A DNA stretch of 64,000 nt from Persicirhabdus sediminis. Its GTDB lineage: Bacteria; Verrucomicrobiota; Verrucomicrobiia; Verrucomicrobiales; Akkermansiaceae. The stretch lies in the NCBI RefSeq assembly GCF_016595495.1, contig NZ_JAENIM010000039.1:292659-356658 (forward strand). The letters run 5' to 3'. The notes beneath the pieces were generated by a model, which was not told the origin of the DNA, did not search any database, and saw only the letters and a list, made by a program, of their open reading frames with translations. Below are positions 36,031 through 45,057 of the stretch, piece by piece (positions within the stretch are counted from its first letter, which is position 1; every line of letters begins with the position of its first letter). A program made the position numbers and the translations under genes.

Positions 36031-37518
36031 TTATTTGCCACCTGTGCCCGGGAGGAAGCGGTAGTAGACTTCCAGCATGAAGATGTTCAGGCATGTTCGG
36101 TAGACCTGAGATGATGATGACCCGCCGGTGAATTGGCTGCCGTGAGAAATTGACTCGCCACCACCAGGAATTTTCCATGAGCCATCTGGGTTTTGCCCAG
36201 AGAGCACTTGGTCGCGGAATAGGTCGTTGTAGAATGCCCAATCTGCGCCGCCACGGTTGATCATCGCTTGTGCATTGTAGTAGTGATCGTAGAGGTTGGC
36301 GCTGCTTGTATTATAGTCAAACTTGGTATTGGTGCGGATCCATTTGGCGCCACTACGTGCAACAGAGCTGCTGCCTTTGCCCCACATCTGGAAGGCGAGC
36401 ACGGCGCCGCCAGTGAGACCTGGTGATTTTTCCGGCTTCTTCTGGTAGCCAACTGCACCGTCGCTGCCCTGGCTGCTTTCGATGTATTCAAGAGCCTTAG
36501 GGATGACGCGTTTGAAATCATTGTCTTTCCAGAGGCCTGTGTGTTTACAGGCTTTCAGCGCTTGGATGTGCCAGTAGTTGATGGAGTTGTCACCGCCGCG
36601 TTTGCCGCTGGTATCATAACGATAATCCCAGCCACCTGAGTTGTGTTGGTGTTCCATGATCCAGTCGCCAGCTGAGCGGGTGACTTCTTTGAGGTTGGGG
36701 AAATCAAGATTCAGGCTGCTGCAGAAGGTGTATGACTCAGCAATCGCGTAGGTGCAGACCGCTTGCTCGTAACACCATGGGATGCCATTTAGGTTTGTGG
36801 AAAATTTGCCGTTATGTTTGGTGCTGAAGTCAATCAGGTAGGTGATGGCGTCAGTTACCGTCTGGCCGTATTTTGGTGACAGAGGTGTCTCACAGTGGCC
36901 AAGGAAGGCGAGGATGGCAAAACCAGTCATTGCTTGTTTGTTGGAGTCGCCCCAGCTGCCGTCAGAGTTTTGTGTGGATTGCAGCCAGTCGAGGCCTTTT
37001 ACCACAGCTGTTTCACAGGCTTCGTTGCCGCCATTAGACTTGAGGCGTTGCATGCGGTCCTGCGGTGAACAGCGTTTTTTCATGGCTGTTGGGATGGACT
37101 GGAATCCACCACCCATGCCACCGCCGTCACCGTCGCCCCAGCCGTCGCCGAAGTCGTCACCATTACCAAAATCCACGGTTGGCTCAGCAACGATCACGTC
37201 AGGCACAGGAACGGCAATAGGTGATGAAGTATTGGCCGCGATCACCTTGGCCATGGATGATGATGGTGAAGATGGCTTGGTATTGATCTGGCGATTGAGC
37301 TTTCTTGGTGGAATGTCGTTGGTGTCGCTAGCTGGTGATTGATAAGAAACGATTTGAGGTGTTTCTTTGGTCATATTGGCCACCATGAATAAGGCAAAAA
37401 CAACTCCTACTAGCAGTATGGATAAACAGGCTATTAAAATACTGGTTATTGTTTGGTTTCGTTTTTGACGTGCTAGGATCGCTAACGCTTCGGGTGATAG
37501 TTGTGCGTGTAAACTCAT
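36031..37518 (-). CDS. Membrane-anchored squalene-cyclase/prenyltransferase-repeat protein, paralogue 2
   Basis: 495 residues with the same plan as its neighbour: identical start MSLHAQLSPE, membrane helix at ~25-48, linker, and toroid repeats (WLQSTQNSDGSWGDSN, WIMEHQHNSGGWDYRYD, YIESSQGSDGAVGY, GQNPDGSWKIPGGGESIS). The linker differs: a Gly/Asp-rich run GDDFGDGWGDGDGGG replaces the acidic one of paralogue 1. Each copy has its own terminator, so the pair arose by tandem duplication but is transcribed as separate units. No DxDD motif seen. Function unknown. Confidence 0.8.
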   Translation of the reverse strand: MSLHAQLSPEALAILARQKRNQTITSILIACLSILLVGVVFALFMVANMTKETPQIVSYQSPASDTNDIPPRKLNRQINTKPSSPSSSMAKVIAANTSSPIAVPVPDVIVAEPTVDFGNGDDFGDGWGDGDGGGMGGGFQSIPTAMKKRCSPQDRMQRLKSNGGNEACETAVVKGLDWLQSTQNSDGSWGDSNKQAMTGFAILAFLGHCETPLSPKYGQTVTDAITYLIDFSTKHNGKFSTNLNGIPWCYEQAVCTYAIAESYTFCSSLNLDFPNLKEVTRSAGDWIMEHQHNSGGWDYRYDTSGKRGGDNSINYWHIQALKACKHTGLWKDNDFKRVIPKALEYIESSQGSDGAVGYQKKPEKSPGLTGGAVLAFQMWGKGSSSVARSGAKWIRTNTKFDYNTSSANLYDHYYNAQAMINRGGADWAFYNDLFRDQVLSGQNPDGSWKIPGGGESISHGSQFTGGSSSSQVYRTCLNIFMLEVYYRFLPGTGGK

Positions 37519-37880
37519 CGTGTTGTGCAGTTATGGTTTTCAGCGATTATTTATTTTTTTTGTTAATATAACAGCTCTAAATTGAGATAAATATCTGGGC
37601 TTGTGCATATTCGTCAAAACTTATGCAGCCTTCTTCATTTTTGCCTTGCTAGTGGCTGGAAATTCAATGGGTTTAGCGAATTGCTATAGGTGAACGAGTT
37701 TTTTATTAATGAATAATTAAATCTGTTTAGTTTGGTAACTTGAGCCAATCGTTAATGTTAAGAATTGACTGGGATTTGATAAGCGAATGATTTTTCTTCA
37801 AAAATCCTGAAAGATCCGATGCCAGTGTGTATTGCTCATCCAGACTTGTCATCGTAGCTAAATTGGATTACTGCGTGTGC
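37519..37880. other. Intergenic region between divergent genes
   Basis: 362 bases, AT-rich, between paralogue 2 and the oxidoreductase. No ORF or RNA recognised. A TTGACT at about 37764 could be a -35 element, but no good -10 follows. I see no Rex-type operator. Confidence 0.4.
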
Positions 37881-38822
37881 ATGATACGAGCAGGTGTAGC
37901 TGGAGCTGGATCGATGGGGCGCAACCACGCGCGGGTTTTTTCACTTCTTGAAGGAGTCGAACTGACTGCTATTTATGATCAAGATTACGACCGCGCCCAA
38001 GCGGTGGCAGAAGAGTTTGGCGGTAAAGCCGTTAGCTCATTAGAAGAATTTGTTGAGTTGGTAGATGCCGTCACCGTGGCTGTACCTACTGTATACCACC
38101 GTGAAGTTGGCTGTCAGCTGCTAGAAGCTGGCGTGCACGTGCTGATGGAAAAACCAATTGCCAACTCGCTAGACGATGCGCGTGCGCTGGTAGAGTCATC
38201 TCACAAGCACAACCGCATTCTTCAAGTTGGCCACATCGAGAGATTCAACCCAGTGATGCGTGAACTTGAGAAGCGCTTGAATTCACCAAAATTCATCGAA
38301 GCTCACCGACTTTCACCATTCCCAAATCGCAGCATGGACATCGGCGTGGTGCTCGACGTCATGATTCACGATTTGGAAATCATCCTCCACTTGGTGAATT
38401 CACCAGTTGTTAGCGTGGATGCCGTTGGTGTTCCCGTGCTAACACATCGTGAAGATATCGCCAATGCGCGTATTCGTTTCGAAAATGGCTGCGTGGCCAA
38501 TGTTACCGCGAGCCGCATCAGCCCTGAGCGCATGAGAAAACTGCGTGTTTTCCAGGGTGATTGTTACCTTTCATTAGACTACCAAAACCAGAGCGGCGAA
38601 ATGTTCTGGAAGAGCAACATGGGCATCGAGCGCGCCGAAGTTGAAGTAGAAAAAGATGAACCGCTCAAGCTGGAACTCGCATCCTTCATCGACTGCGCTC
38701 GCCAGGGGCTGAGCCCACAAGTTTCTGGCCAGCAAGGCGCCGCCGCGCTGGACCTCGCGCTTGAGATCACTCAGTTGATCATGACTGCGGAAAATCAAAG
38801 TTCAGAGCTCAAAGTCGACTAA
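37881..38822 (+). CDS. Gfo/Idh/MocA family oxidoreductase
   Basis: 313 residues from ATG 37881 (the longer frame to 37827 adds an unrelated N-terminus). Rossmann motif GVAGAGSMGRNHARVF, the EKPIAN dinucleotide/catalytic lysine segment (VLMEKPIANSLDDA), and the C-terminal substrate domain with HIERFNPVMRE and MIHDLEIILHLV. Family members oxidise or reduce sugars and sugar nucleotides; resemblance to UDP-GlcNAc 3-dehydrogenase type enzymes is possible but not proved. Its TAA is immediately followed by the rex ATG. Confidence 0.85.
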   Translation: MIRAGVAGAGSMGRNHARVFSLLEGVELTAIYDQDYDRAQAVAEEFGGKAVSSLEEFVELVDAVTVAVPTVYHREVGCQLLEAGVHVLMEKPIANSLDDARALVESSHKHNRILQVGHIERFNPVMRELEKRLNSPKFIEAHRLSPFPNRSMDIGVVLDVMIHDLEIILHLVNSPVVSVDAVGVPVLTHREDIANARIRFENGCVANVTASRISPERMRKLRVFQGDCYLSLDYQNQSGEMFWKSNMGIERAEVEVEKDEPLKLELASFIDCARQGLSPQVSGQQGAAALDLALEITQLIMTAENQSSELKVD

Positions 38823-39473
38823 ATGGCCGATAAGCCTGAAATCTCGCGCAAAGCAGTCTACCGGCTCTCTATCTACAGTCGCTGTCTCGAGCAGTTGATT
38901 GACGATGGACGAGAGCTAGTGAGTTCGACGGCACTGGCTGCGGCAGCTGGAGTGAAATCCTCCCAGCTGCGGCGCGACCTTGCCTACTTTGGCCAATTTG
39001 GCATGCGCGGCAAAGGTTATCAGGTGGAAGGTCTCTATCAGGCCATTCGCGAAGGACTGGGCAGTGATAGAGAGAGTCTCAAGCCAGTTATTCTGGTTGG
39101 TGCAGGTAACCTCGGTCGGGCGCTTTTGTGTTACGATGGATTCCGCAAAGAGGGATTTGAAGTGAAGGCGGTCTTTGATGTTGCAGCCGATGAACTCAGA
39201 GATCACGGCATTCAGGTGCCACTTTTTCATGAACGCGAGATGCTCGAGTTCGTGCGTGAAAATAAAATCAACATGGCCATTTTATGTGTGCCAGCTGAGG
39301 CTGCTGCTGAGGTGGTTGCCGACCTCGTAGCTGCTGGTATTCAAGGGATTTTGAATTTCTCGCCAGCTGTGCTCAAAGTGCCCAAATCAGTAGTCGTCAG
39401 CCAAGTAGATCTAGCATCCGAGCTGGAAAATCTGAGCTACTTTATTAGCCAGAAAAAAATATTTGAAGAATAA
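38823..39473 (+). CDS. rex: Redox-sensing transcriptional repressor Rex
   Basis: 216 residues, family length. Winged-helix N-terminus (ISRKAVYRLSIYSRCLEQL, SSQLRRDLAYFGQFGMRGKGY) and a Rossmann domain VILVGAGNLGRALL that senses the NADH/NAD ratio, ending with the domain-swapped helix LSYFISQKKIF. NADH releases Rex from DNA to turn on respiratory/fermentative genes. It is coupled with zero spacing to the oxidoreductase gene. I found no classical TTGTGA-N6-TCACAA operator nearby. Confidence 0.95.
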   Translation: MADKPEISRKAVYRLSIYSRCLEQLIDDGRELVSSTALAAAAGVKSSQLRRDLAYFGQFGMRGKGYQVEGLYQAIREGLGSDRESLKPVILVGAGNLGRALLCYDGFRKEGFEVKAVFDVAADELRDHGIQVPLFHEREMLEFVRENKINMAILCVPAEAAAEVVADLVAAGIQGILNFSPAVLKVPKSVVVSQVDLASELENLSYFISQKKIFEE

Positions 39474-39520
39474 CCAAATATTTTGGCGGCTTGATCCGTT
39501 TGACCATTGAATAACTGAAC

Positions 39521-40063
39521 ATGGAGTCACACGGAGGAGAATATGCGCAAAGCATTAGCACGATCAGTGAGCTGGTAGAATTCGCCATGAGCGAATACGA
39601 AAGCCAGCTGATTGTCTATGCTATGGGCTATATGCATGACCTCAATCGTGCGCGCGACGTGGTTCAGGATACCTATATTCGTCTCTACCAACAGGACGTG
39701 TCCAAGGTTAGGAAGAATGCTAAATCTTGGTTGTACACCGTGTGTCGCAATCGATGTTTGGATGTGCTGAGAAAAGAACAACGCATGATTCTCAGCGATC
39801 AACCCGACCTTGGTCAAGAACCCCAGCTGGTAGAAGCGCCAGATCATAAAGTCGATCAAGGTGAGCGAGTCACTCAACTCAAAGCCTGTCTTGACGAACT
39901 ACCTGAGAACCAAGCCAAAGTGATCCTGCTGAAATTTGAGCAGGGCATGAGCTACAAGGAAATCAGTGATGAGACTGGCCTGAGCGGTGGAAACGTCGGG
40001 TTTCTTCTGCATACCGGATTAAAAAAATTACGTGAAATTATACCAAGCGACCTGCTTGATTAA
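39521..40063 (+). CDS. ECF-type RNA polymerase sigma factor
   Basis: 180 residues. Region 2 (MSEYESQLIVYAMGYMHDLNRARDVVQDTYIRLYQ, WLYTVCRNRCLDVLRKE) and region 4 (LPENQAKVILLKFEQGMSYKEISDETGLSGGNVGFLLHTGLKKLRE) are both present; no other domains. Directs core polymerase to a small regulon. The next gene, 12 bp later, is its presumed membrane-anchored anti-sigma partner. Confidence 0.92.
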   Translation: MESHGGEYAQSISTISELVEFAMSEYESQLIVYAMGYMHDLNRARDVVQDTYIRLYQQDVSKVRKNAKSWLYTVCRNRCLDVLRKEQRMILSDQPDLGQEPQLVEAPDHKVDQGERVTQLKACLDELPENQAKVILLKFEQGMSYKEISDETGLSGGNVGFLLHTGLKKLREIIPSDLLD

Positions 40064-40075
40064 GCCCATAGCAAA

Positions 40076-41404
40076 ATGACAATGAAGGCAAACGATCCAA
40101 AAATTACAGCATTTGTACTCGGTGAACTGAGTGCGGACGAAGCCGCAGAAGTGCGCGCTGCCGCTGTAGCTAACGCCGATGTGGCAATGGCTGTGGAGCA
40201 AGCTCGCGCTACTGCGCAGACATTGAGCCAGCTGCTAGGGAGCGAAACTCTAGCGCTGCGTCCAGATCAGCGTGCAGCCATTCTCAATCACGGTAAAGTG
40301 GTGTCGGTCAATCAAGCGGCCAGCCCATTTCGTCGACGCAAACTCATGGCGATGGGGGCGGCAGCTGCCGTAGCTGTGAGCATGGCGGCTCTGTGGCTCA
40401 ACCAGCATTCTGCAAATCAAGGGCAAATCGCCGATGTCGATCGCTCCGAGACTCAAGAGATTGCTTGGGCCAATATTTCACTCGTGGATATGAGTTCGCC
40501 AGTGGTCTATCAGCGCCAATCTACTGAAGCTGAGCAAGATCTATCAAAATGGGTCGCCAGCTCAGTAGCGGAGAAAATCGCCGCCGAGCCAGCAGCCTAT
40601 CAAAGCAAGCTGGAAAAAGTAGCGGCTGCCAAAGGTGGCAACTTTGATGGCGTAGCTGTTTCTCGATCTGATAGTGAAGAAATCGACTGGATGATCCCAG
40701 AGCTCGGTGTGCCATTTATGGTGCCTATGTTTAATGGTAAAGCTAGCTGGTTAGAAGCCGAGTTGGCACTGCAACGCGGGGTCTTGCCATCCGCTGAACT
40801 GCGCGTCGACGAGCTCATCAATGCTTTTGATTACCAGCAGAAAAATGAGATTTTATTAGGTGGTTACCACGGGTCTCTCGAGCTTCTAGAAAGCCCGTGG
40901 AATCCTGGTTGCCTACTCGCAGCAGTGCATGTTTCCGTTGCTGATCAATGGATCGAAGGGGTAAATGTGGCGCTGCAAGTTGATGATGCCAAAGTAGCTG
41001 GCCTCAGAGTGATTGGTTATGTTGCGGGTGAATCTGGCAAGATGATTCCATCAGCTGATTTTGCTTCAGCGAGTAATCAATCTAGCTACGTGCTCTATGA
41101 GTTGAAGCCTCACGAGGATGTTGAGTTGGACGGTGATAGTGTGCAGCTACAGTTGATCTTTGATCAAAATACCGTGGCGACCGCGACTCAGGAAATCGCT
41201 CAGAGTCTATCATCTGCTTCTAACGATCTGCAGTTTGCTGCGACTTTAGTAACTTTCTGTGAGTCACTGCAGTCTAGCAACGCTGATAGCAAGATCTCCT
41301 TGTTGGTGATGTTGGATCAAGCGGAGAAGCGCAATTCTGAGAATGCTCAGCGTAGCCAATTCATCCAGCAAGTGCGCTCAGCGCTGTCAGCTAAAGCTGA
41401 GTAA
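40076..41404 (+). CDS. YfbK-like membrane protein lacking the VWA core (probable anti-sigma factor)
   Basis: 442 residues (ATG 40076 or 40082). Residues 1-80 resemble an anti-sigma-type N-terminus (ITAFVLGELSADEAAEVRAA), followed by a membrane helix at 90-107. Then come flanks known from YfbK: PSAELRVDELINAFDY (239-253), SPWNP (273-277) and RVIGYVAGESGK (311-322) of the C-terminal DUF3520 block. In ordinary YfbK proteins a VWA domain of about 180 residues with a DxSxS metal site lies between the last two; here only ~33 residues do, and no such site exists. It probably holds the sigma factor at the membrane. Confidence 0.75.
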   Translation: MTMKANDPKITAFVLGELSADEAAEVRAAAVANADVAMAVEQARATAQTLSQLLGSETLALRPDQRAAILNHGKVVSVNQAASPFRRRKLMAMGAAAAVAVSMAALWLNQHSANQGQIADVDRSETQEIAWANISLVDMSSPVVYQRQSTEAEQDLSKWVASSVAEKIAAEPAAYQSKLEKVAAAKGGNFDGVAVSRSDSEEIDWMIPELGVPFMVPMFNGKASWLEAELALQRGVLPSAELRVDELINAFDYQQKNEILLGGYHGSLELLESPWNPGCLLAAVHVSVADQWIEGVNVALQVDDAKVAGLRVIGYVAGESGKMIPSADFASASNQSSYVLYELKPHEDVELDGDSVQLQLIFDQNTVATATQEIAQSLSSASNDLQFAATLVTFCESLQSSNADSKISLLVMLDQAEKRNSENAQRSQFIQQVRSALSAKAE

Positions 41405-41546
41405 GACATGCTGGCCAGCTGGAAATCTAGCTGGCTGGAGAGTTGGTCAGCTAGCGTGAGGGTTAGCTAGCGTAAAGTCAGCTAGCTGGATTTGGCTTAG
41501 CTATTAACCGGTCGAGTTTTGGCCAGCTAGATTTTTTGCTAGCTAA
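41405..41546. repeat. Intergenic block crowded with AGCTGG/AGCTAG motifs
   Basis: 142 bases between converging genes contain CCAGCTGG (41415-41422), several CTAGCTGG/CCAGCTAG copies and AGCTAG...CTAGCT inverted pairs (about 41524-41545). These could fold as hairpins but no clean terminator with a T-run is obvious. Confidence 0.6.
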
Positions 41547-42551
41547 TTATGGTGCCGGTGTTGGGCGCAGTGATTGCACTAGAAGTGAGCACAGGCTGAG
41601 TAAGATTGCCGCGCCAACGTAGTAGGGGAATAGTTCTTTGACGTCGACGATAGTGTGAGTTTTGATCTCCGTCTTTTCTAGCTCGTCGATGGTTGCAAAG
41701 GTGTCTACTAGGTCGTCCGTAGTTTTGGCGTGGAAATATTCTGCCTCGGTGAGTTTGGCGATTTCTTGCAGCACCTCAGGGTTGAATTCCTGTTTTGGTG
41801 TCGCCTGCACGTCGCGCGAAAGTCTACCTTTTTCACTGCCGATGGCTACGGTGTAGATTTTTATATCTAGCTCTTTGGCTAGCTTGGCGGCTTCAATCGG
41901 CGAGAGTTTGCCCGAGTTGTTAGCTCCATCGGTGAGTAGCACGATGATTTTTGATTTGGCTTCGCGGCCGTCGAGTCGAGTAGCTGAAGCTGCGATAGCG
42001 GAGCCAATGGCGGTGCCTTGTTCGCCAATCAGGTCTGGGTCTAGCTCGCGCAACTTGCCTATCAGCCATTCGTGATCCAGCGTAATCGGACTGGTAACAT
42101 ATGGTCTACCGGCAAAGGCGACAATACCGAGGCGGTCGTCTTTGCGTTGCTCGATGAAATTCTCTGCGGTTGCTTTAGCGACAACCATGCGTGTGGTGCG
42201 CTGCCCTTGAACGGCGAAGTCGACGGTTTCCATGCTCTTGGAGATGTCGATTGCTAGGATGATGTCGATGCCGCTGGCTGTGCGTTCGGTGTAGCTGTTG
42301 GTCCACTGCGGTCTAGCTAGACCAATGATTGCCGCAATCAGCGCGAAAATCATCAGCGGGAATCTTATGCCGCCAGCTGCGCGTGATGGTTTTTGCCCAA
42401 GGCTGGCCAATACGCTGAGGCTGGAGAATGTGATGGTTTCCGGTGTGCGTTTGCGTCCGCGGATAAAGATCAAGCAGATCGTAGGGATGAGCAGGAGCAG
42501 CCAGCCGGGATTGGCAAATGTGAAGTTATCCAAGAATGTAAAATCAGCCAT
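41547..42551 (-). CDS. BatA-like VWA-domain membrane protein
   Basis: 334 residues. Two N-terminal membrane helices with the PGWLLLLIP start typical of BatA, then a VWA domain with intact MIDAS D102-x-S-x-S (ILAIDISKSME), T in a later loop (GEQGTAIGSAI) and LLTDGANNSG, then a C-terminal helix (YYVGAAILLSLCSLL). The family is linked to aerotolerance and to MoxR chaperone systems. Last gene of the leftward unit with DUF58 and the linker protein; no BatB or TPR BatD follows. Confidence 0.88.
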   Translation of the reverse strand: MADFTFLDNFTFANPGWLLLLIPTICLIFIRGRKRTPETITFSSLSVLASLGQKPSRAAGGIRFPLMIFALIAAIIGLARPQWTNSYTERTASGIDIILAIDISKSMETVDFAVQGQRTTRMVVAKATAENFIEQRKDDRLGIVAFAGRPYVTSPITLDHEWLIGKLRELDPDLIGEQGTAIGSAIAASATRLDGREAKSKIIVLLTDGANNSGKLSPIEAAKLAKELDIKIYTVAIGSEKGRLSRDVQATPKQEFNPEVLQEIAKLTEAEYFHAKTTDDLVDTFATIDELEKTEIKTHTIVDVKELFPYYVGAAILLSLCSLLVQSLRPTPAP

Positions 42552-42563
42552 GACTAGTTGCTC

Positions 42564-43064
42564 TTAGTTTTTTGAAAGTTGAGTAAGTAGCTCGTTAGCT
42601 TGTTTGATGAGCTCGTCTTGCGCGGCTGTGCTTTGCTGTTTGTATTTGAAAGCATTCAGGTGAGTTAGGAAATCTAGCAAGTGAGAGCGCTTGTCGTTAT
42701 CGATATTCAACAATGCATCTTCACGTAGGATGAATTCTTCGTGAGTTTGATAGATGCTAGGGTCTTGATAGGTAACATCCAAAAACCGTCGCAGGATCAA
42801 TGAAAGCTCGGTAGCGAGTTCCTTGTTGGAGAGTTCTGCGCAGCGTTCTTTGAGCGATGTTAATGCTTCGTTAGCTAGCTGGCCTTGGGATTTCCCATAC
42901 TTTTTTTGCGGTGAGCGTAGCGCCCAAATGATGGCGATAACGATGATCACGCCAGCAGCGATGGCTAGTCCGGTGGCCCATTGTGGGGCGGCGGCTTCTT
43001 GCAGGTAGCTGTCAGCATTTGTGATGTCCTGCAGGCCGCTAGGTATTGGCAGTTCTGAGTTCAC
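42564..43064 (-). CDS. DUF4381-like membrane protein of the Bat operon
   Basis: 166 residues. A short periplasmic head, one membrane helix at ~30-48 (WATGLAIAAGVIIVIAIIWAL), then a helical cytoplasmic domain with LSLILRRFLDVTYQDPSIYQTHEEF. This matches the small partner normally placed between DUF58 and BatA genes (DUF4381). Biochemical role unknown. Overlaps nothing: 2 bp from DUF58 and 12 bp from BatA. Confidence 0.75.
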   Translation of the reverse strand: MNSELPIPSGLQDITNADSYLQEAAAPQWATGLAIAAGVIIVIAIIWALRSPQKKYGKSQGQLANEALTSLKERCAELSNKELATELSLILRRFLDVTYQDPSIYQTHEEFILREDALLNIDNDKRSHLLDFLTHLNAFKYKQQSTAAQDELIKQANELLTQLSKN

Positions 43065-43066
43065 AA

Positions 43067-43954
43067 TTATCTACGATGTTTGGCTCTTTGGCGGAAAAAT
43101 TTATGCAGGGGCATGAGGTAGTCGCTCGCTGTGGATAACGAGATCGAGTCGATTTGGTGTTTTTTTAGTGTCTTGTCTACCGCTTCGCGTTGCCGGCGCA
43201 TTAGCTTTTCGTAGGCCATGCGCACGTTGCTATTGTTAGTATTCACCATTACCTCAGCACCGGTTTCAGGGTCGCGCAGGTTCACTTTGCCCACTTGGGG
43301 TAATTTCTTCTCCACTGGGTCGTAGATGCGCACGGCGATGGTTTCGTGTTTATGCGAAAGTGCGCCGATAGGCCGGTTGAGGTCGTGGTCCATGAAATCT
43401 GAAATCATGAAAACCAGTGAACGACGTTGCACCGTATGAGTGAGGAATTTGCACGCCGCTGGGATGTTGGTTTGCGGTTTGCTAGGCTCGGCTGCTAGAA
43501 TCTCGCGAATCATGCGCAGCGTGTGACGTGTGCCTTTTTTTGGTGGTAGGTAGAGCACCGGCTCACCGGCAAAAAGCAATAGACCAACTTTGTCGCCGTT
43601 GAATTTGGCGGTGAATGCTAACAATGCTGCTACTTCCGCGGCGAGTTCGCGTTTGCTCAGGTGCACGCTGCCGTAGTGGCTAGATGCTGAGATGTCGATA
43701 GCTAGAATGACTGATAGCTCGCGCTCCTCGCGGAAGGTGCGAATGTAGGGGGTGTTTTTTCTAGCAGTGACGTTCCAGTCGATGAATCGCGGTTCGTCGC
43801 CGTGTTGGTATTCGCGGAAATCTTCAAAGTCTAACCCACGGCCCTTGAATGATGAGTGATACTCGCCGCCGAAGCTTTCACTAGCTAAGCGCTTCGCCTT
43901 GATTTCAAGGCGATGCACACGCTGCATGATTTCTTCAATGGAATCAGAGGTCAT
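43067..43954 (-). CDS. DUF58 domain protein (VWA-like)
   Basis: 295 residues. DUF58 signature GRGLDFEDFREYQHGDEPRFIDWNVTARK, followed by a VWA-like fold with D87-x-S-x-S (LAIDISASS). Soluble; no membrane helix. Works with MoxR ATPases and Bat proteins in other bacteria, but no moxR lies in this cluster. Three-gene unit with the two downstream genes. Mrp is upstream with a 29-bp gap and may share the transcript. Confidence 0.9.
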   Translation of the reverse strand: MTSDSIEEIMQRVHRLEIKAKRLASESFGGEYHSSFKGRGLDFEDFREYQHGDEPRFIDWNVTARKNTPYIRTFREERELSVILAIDISASSHYGSVHLSKRELAAEVAALLAFTAKFNGDKVGLLLFAGEPVLYLPPKKGTRHTLRMIREILAAEPSKPQTNIPAACKFLTHTVQRRSLVFMISDFMDHDLNRPIGALSHKHETIAVRIYDPVEKKLPQVGKVNLRDPETGAEVMVNTNNSNVRMAYEKLMRRQREAVDKTLKKHQIDSISLSTASDYLMPLHKFFRQRAKHRR

Positions 43955-43983
43955 GGATTAGTCTGTAGATGAATTGGTTAGTC

Positions 43984-45024
43984 TTAGGCTGGGAAGCGGT
44001 CGCGGATGTCTTTTGCAATCGCTGCAAAGGCTGCGCTGGCTTTGCTTTCACTTTCCGGGCTGAGCGCTACTGGAGCGCCTGAGTCACCTTGCTGGCGGGT
44101 AGCAATCTCGATAGGAATCTGGCCAAGCAATGGCACTTTCATCTTAGCGGCTTCATCAGCGCCGCCGCCGTCACCAAAGATCGGGTATTTCACGCCGTGG
44201 TCGCATTCGAACCAGGCCATGTTTTCTATCAGTCCTAAAATGTCCACGTTCACTTTAGAGAACATAGAGATCGCTTTGCGGGCATCGATGAGCGCCACTT
44301 CTTGTGGTGTAGTCACAATGATGCTGCCGGTGAGCGCCGTGGTCTGTACGATGGTTAGCTGGATGTCGCCTGTGCCTGGAGGGAGGTCGAGAATGAGGTA
44401 GTCGAGCTCGCCCCATTCTACTTGTTGGAGAAATTGTTGGGTGTAGCGGGTGGCTAGTGGGCCACGCACGATCACTGGGCTAGCGTCTTCTAGCAAGAAC
44501 CCCATAGACATCAATTTCACACCGTGCGCTTGCAGCGGGATGATCTTGTTATCTTCAGTGGCTAGTGGGCGATCGTTAGTGCCAAACATCAGTGAAATAG
44601 ATGGGCCGTAGAGGTCGCAGTCACAGAGGCCAACTTTAGCGCCAGATTTAGCCAGCGCAGTCGCTAGGTTAGATGCGACGGTTGATTTGCCTACACCACC
44701 TTTGCCTGAGGCAATAGCGATGATGTGTTTCACACCTGGGATGCCTGATTTGCCTTGGCTAGCTTGTTCTGCCTGACTCGGTGGTTCTTGCACATCGATC
44801 TCGATGCGTGGGTATTTCACTCCCTCCATGTCGTCGAGCACTGCGTGACAGCCGTTAAAGATTTGCTCAGGAACCGTTGGGTCTTTGGTCTGTACGCTGA
44901 TGTAGACGGTGACAACGCCATCTTCAATGGTGATATCTTTGACCAGTCCAAAGGAGACAATATCTCTGGAAAATCCTGGGTAGGTGACTTGTTTGAGTGC
45001 TTCTAAGATCGTTTCTGATGTCAT
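43984..45024 (-). CDS. Iron-sulfur carrier ATPase, Mrp/ApbC family
   Basis: 346 residues. N-terminal MIP18/DUF59 domain (1-80), then a deviant Walker A SGKGGVGKST (106-115), CDCDLYGPSISLMFG, and DYLILDLPPGTGDIQLT. Inserts or carries Fe-S clusters in the cytoplasm. The CxxC pair typical of the C-terminal region of some members is not evident. It sits between the zinc-ribbon protein and the Bat-like genes. Confidence 0.92.
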   Translation of the reverse strand: MTSETILEALKQVTYPGFSRDIVSFGLVKDITIEDGVVTVYISVQTKDPTVPEQIFNGCHAVLDDMEGVKYPRIEIDVQEPPSQAEQASQGKSGIPGVKHIIAIASGKGGVGKSTVASNLATALAKSGAKVGLCDCDLYGPSISLMFGTNDRPLATEDNKIIPLQAHGVKLMSMGFLLEDASPVIVRGPLATRYTQQFLQQVEWGELDYLILDLPPGTGDIQLTIVQTTALTGSIIVTTPQEVALIDARKAISMFSKVNVDILGLIENMAWFECDHGVKYPIFGDGGGADEAAKMKVPLLGQIPIEIATRQQGDSGAPVALSPESESKASAAFAAIAKDIRDRFPA

Positions 45025-45057
45025 GGTAGTAGGAAAATGATTAGCTGATTTCTTGGC

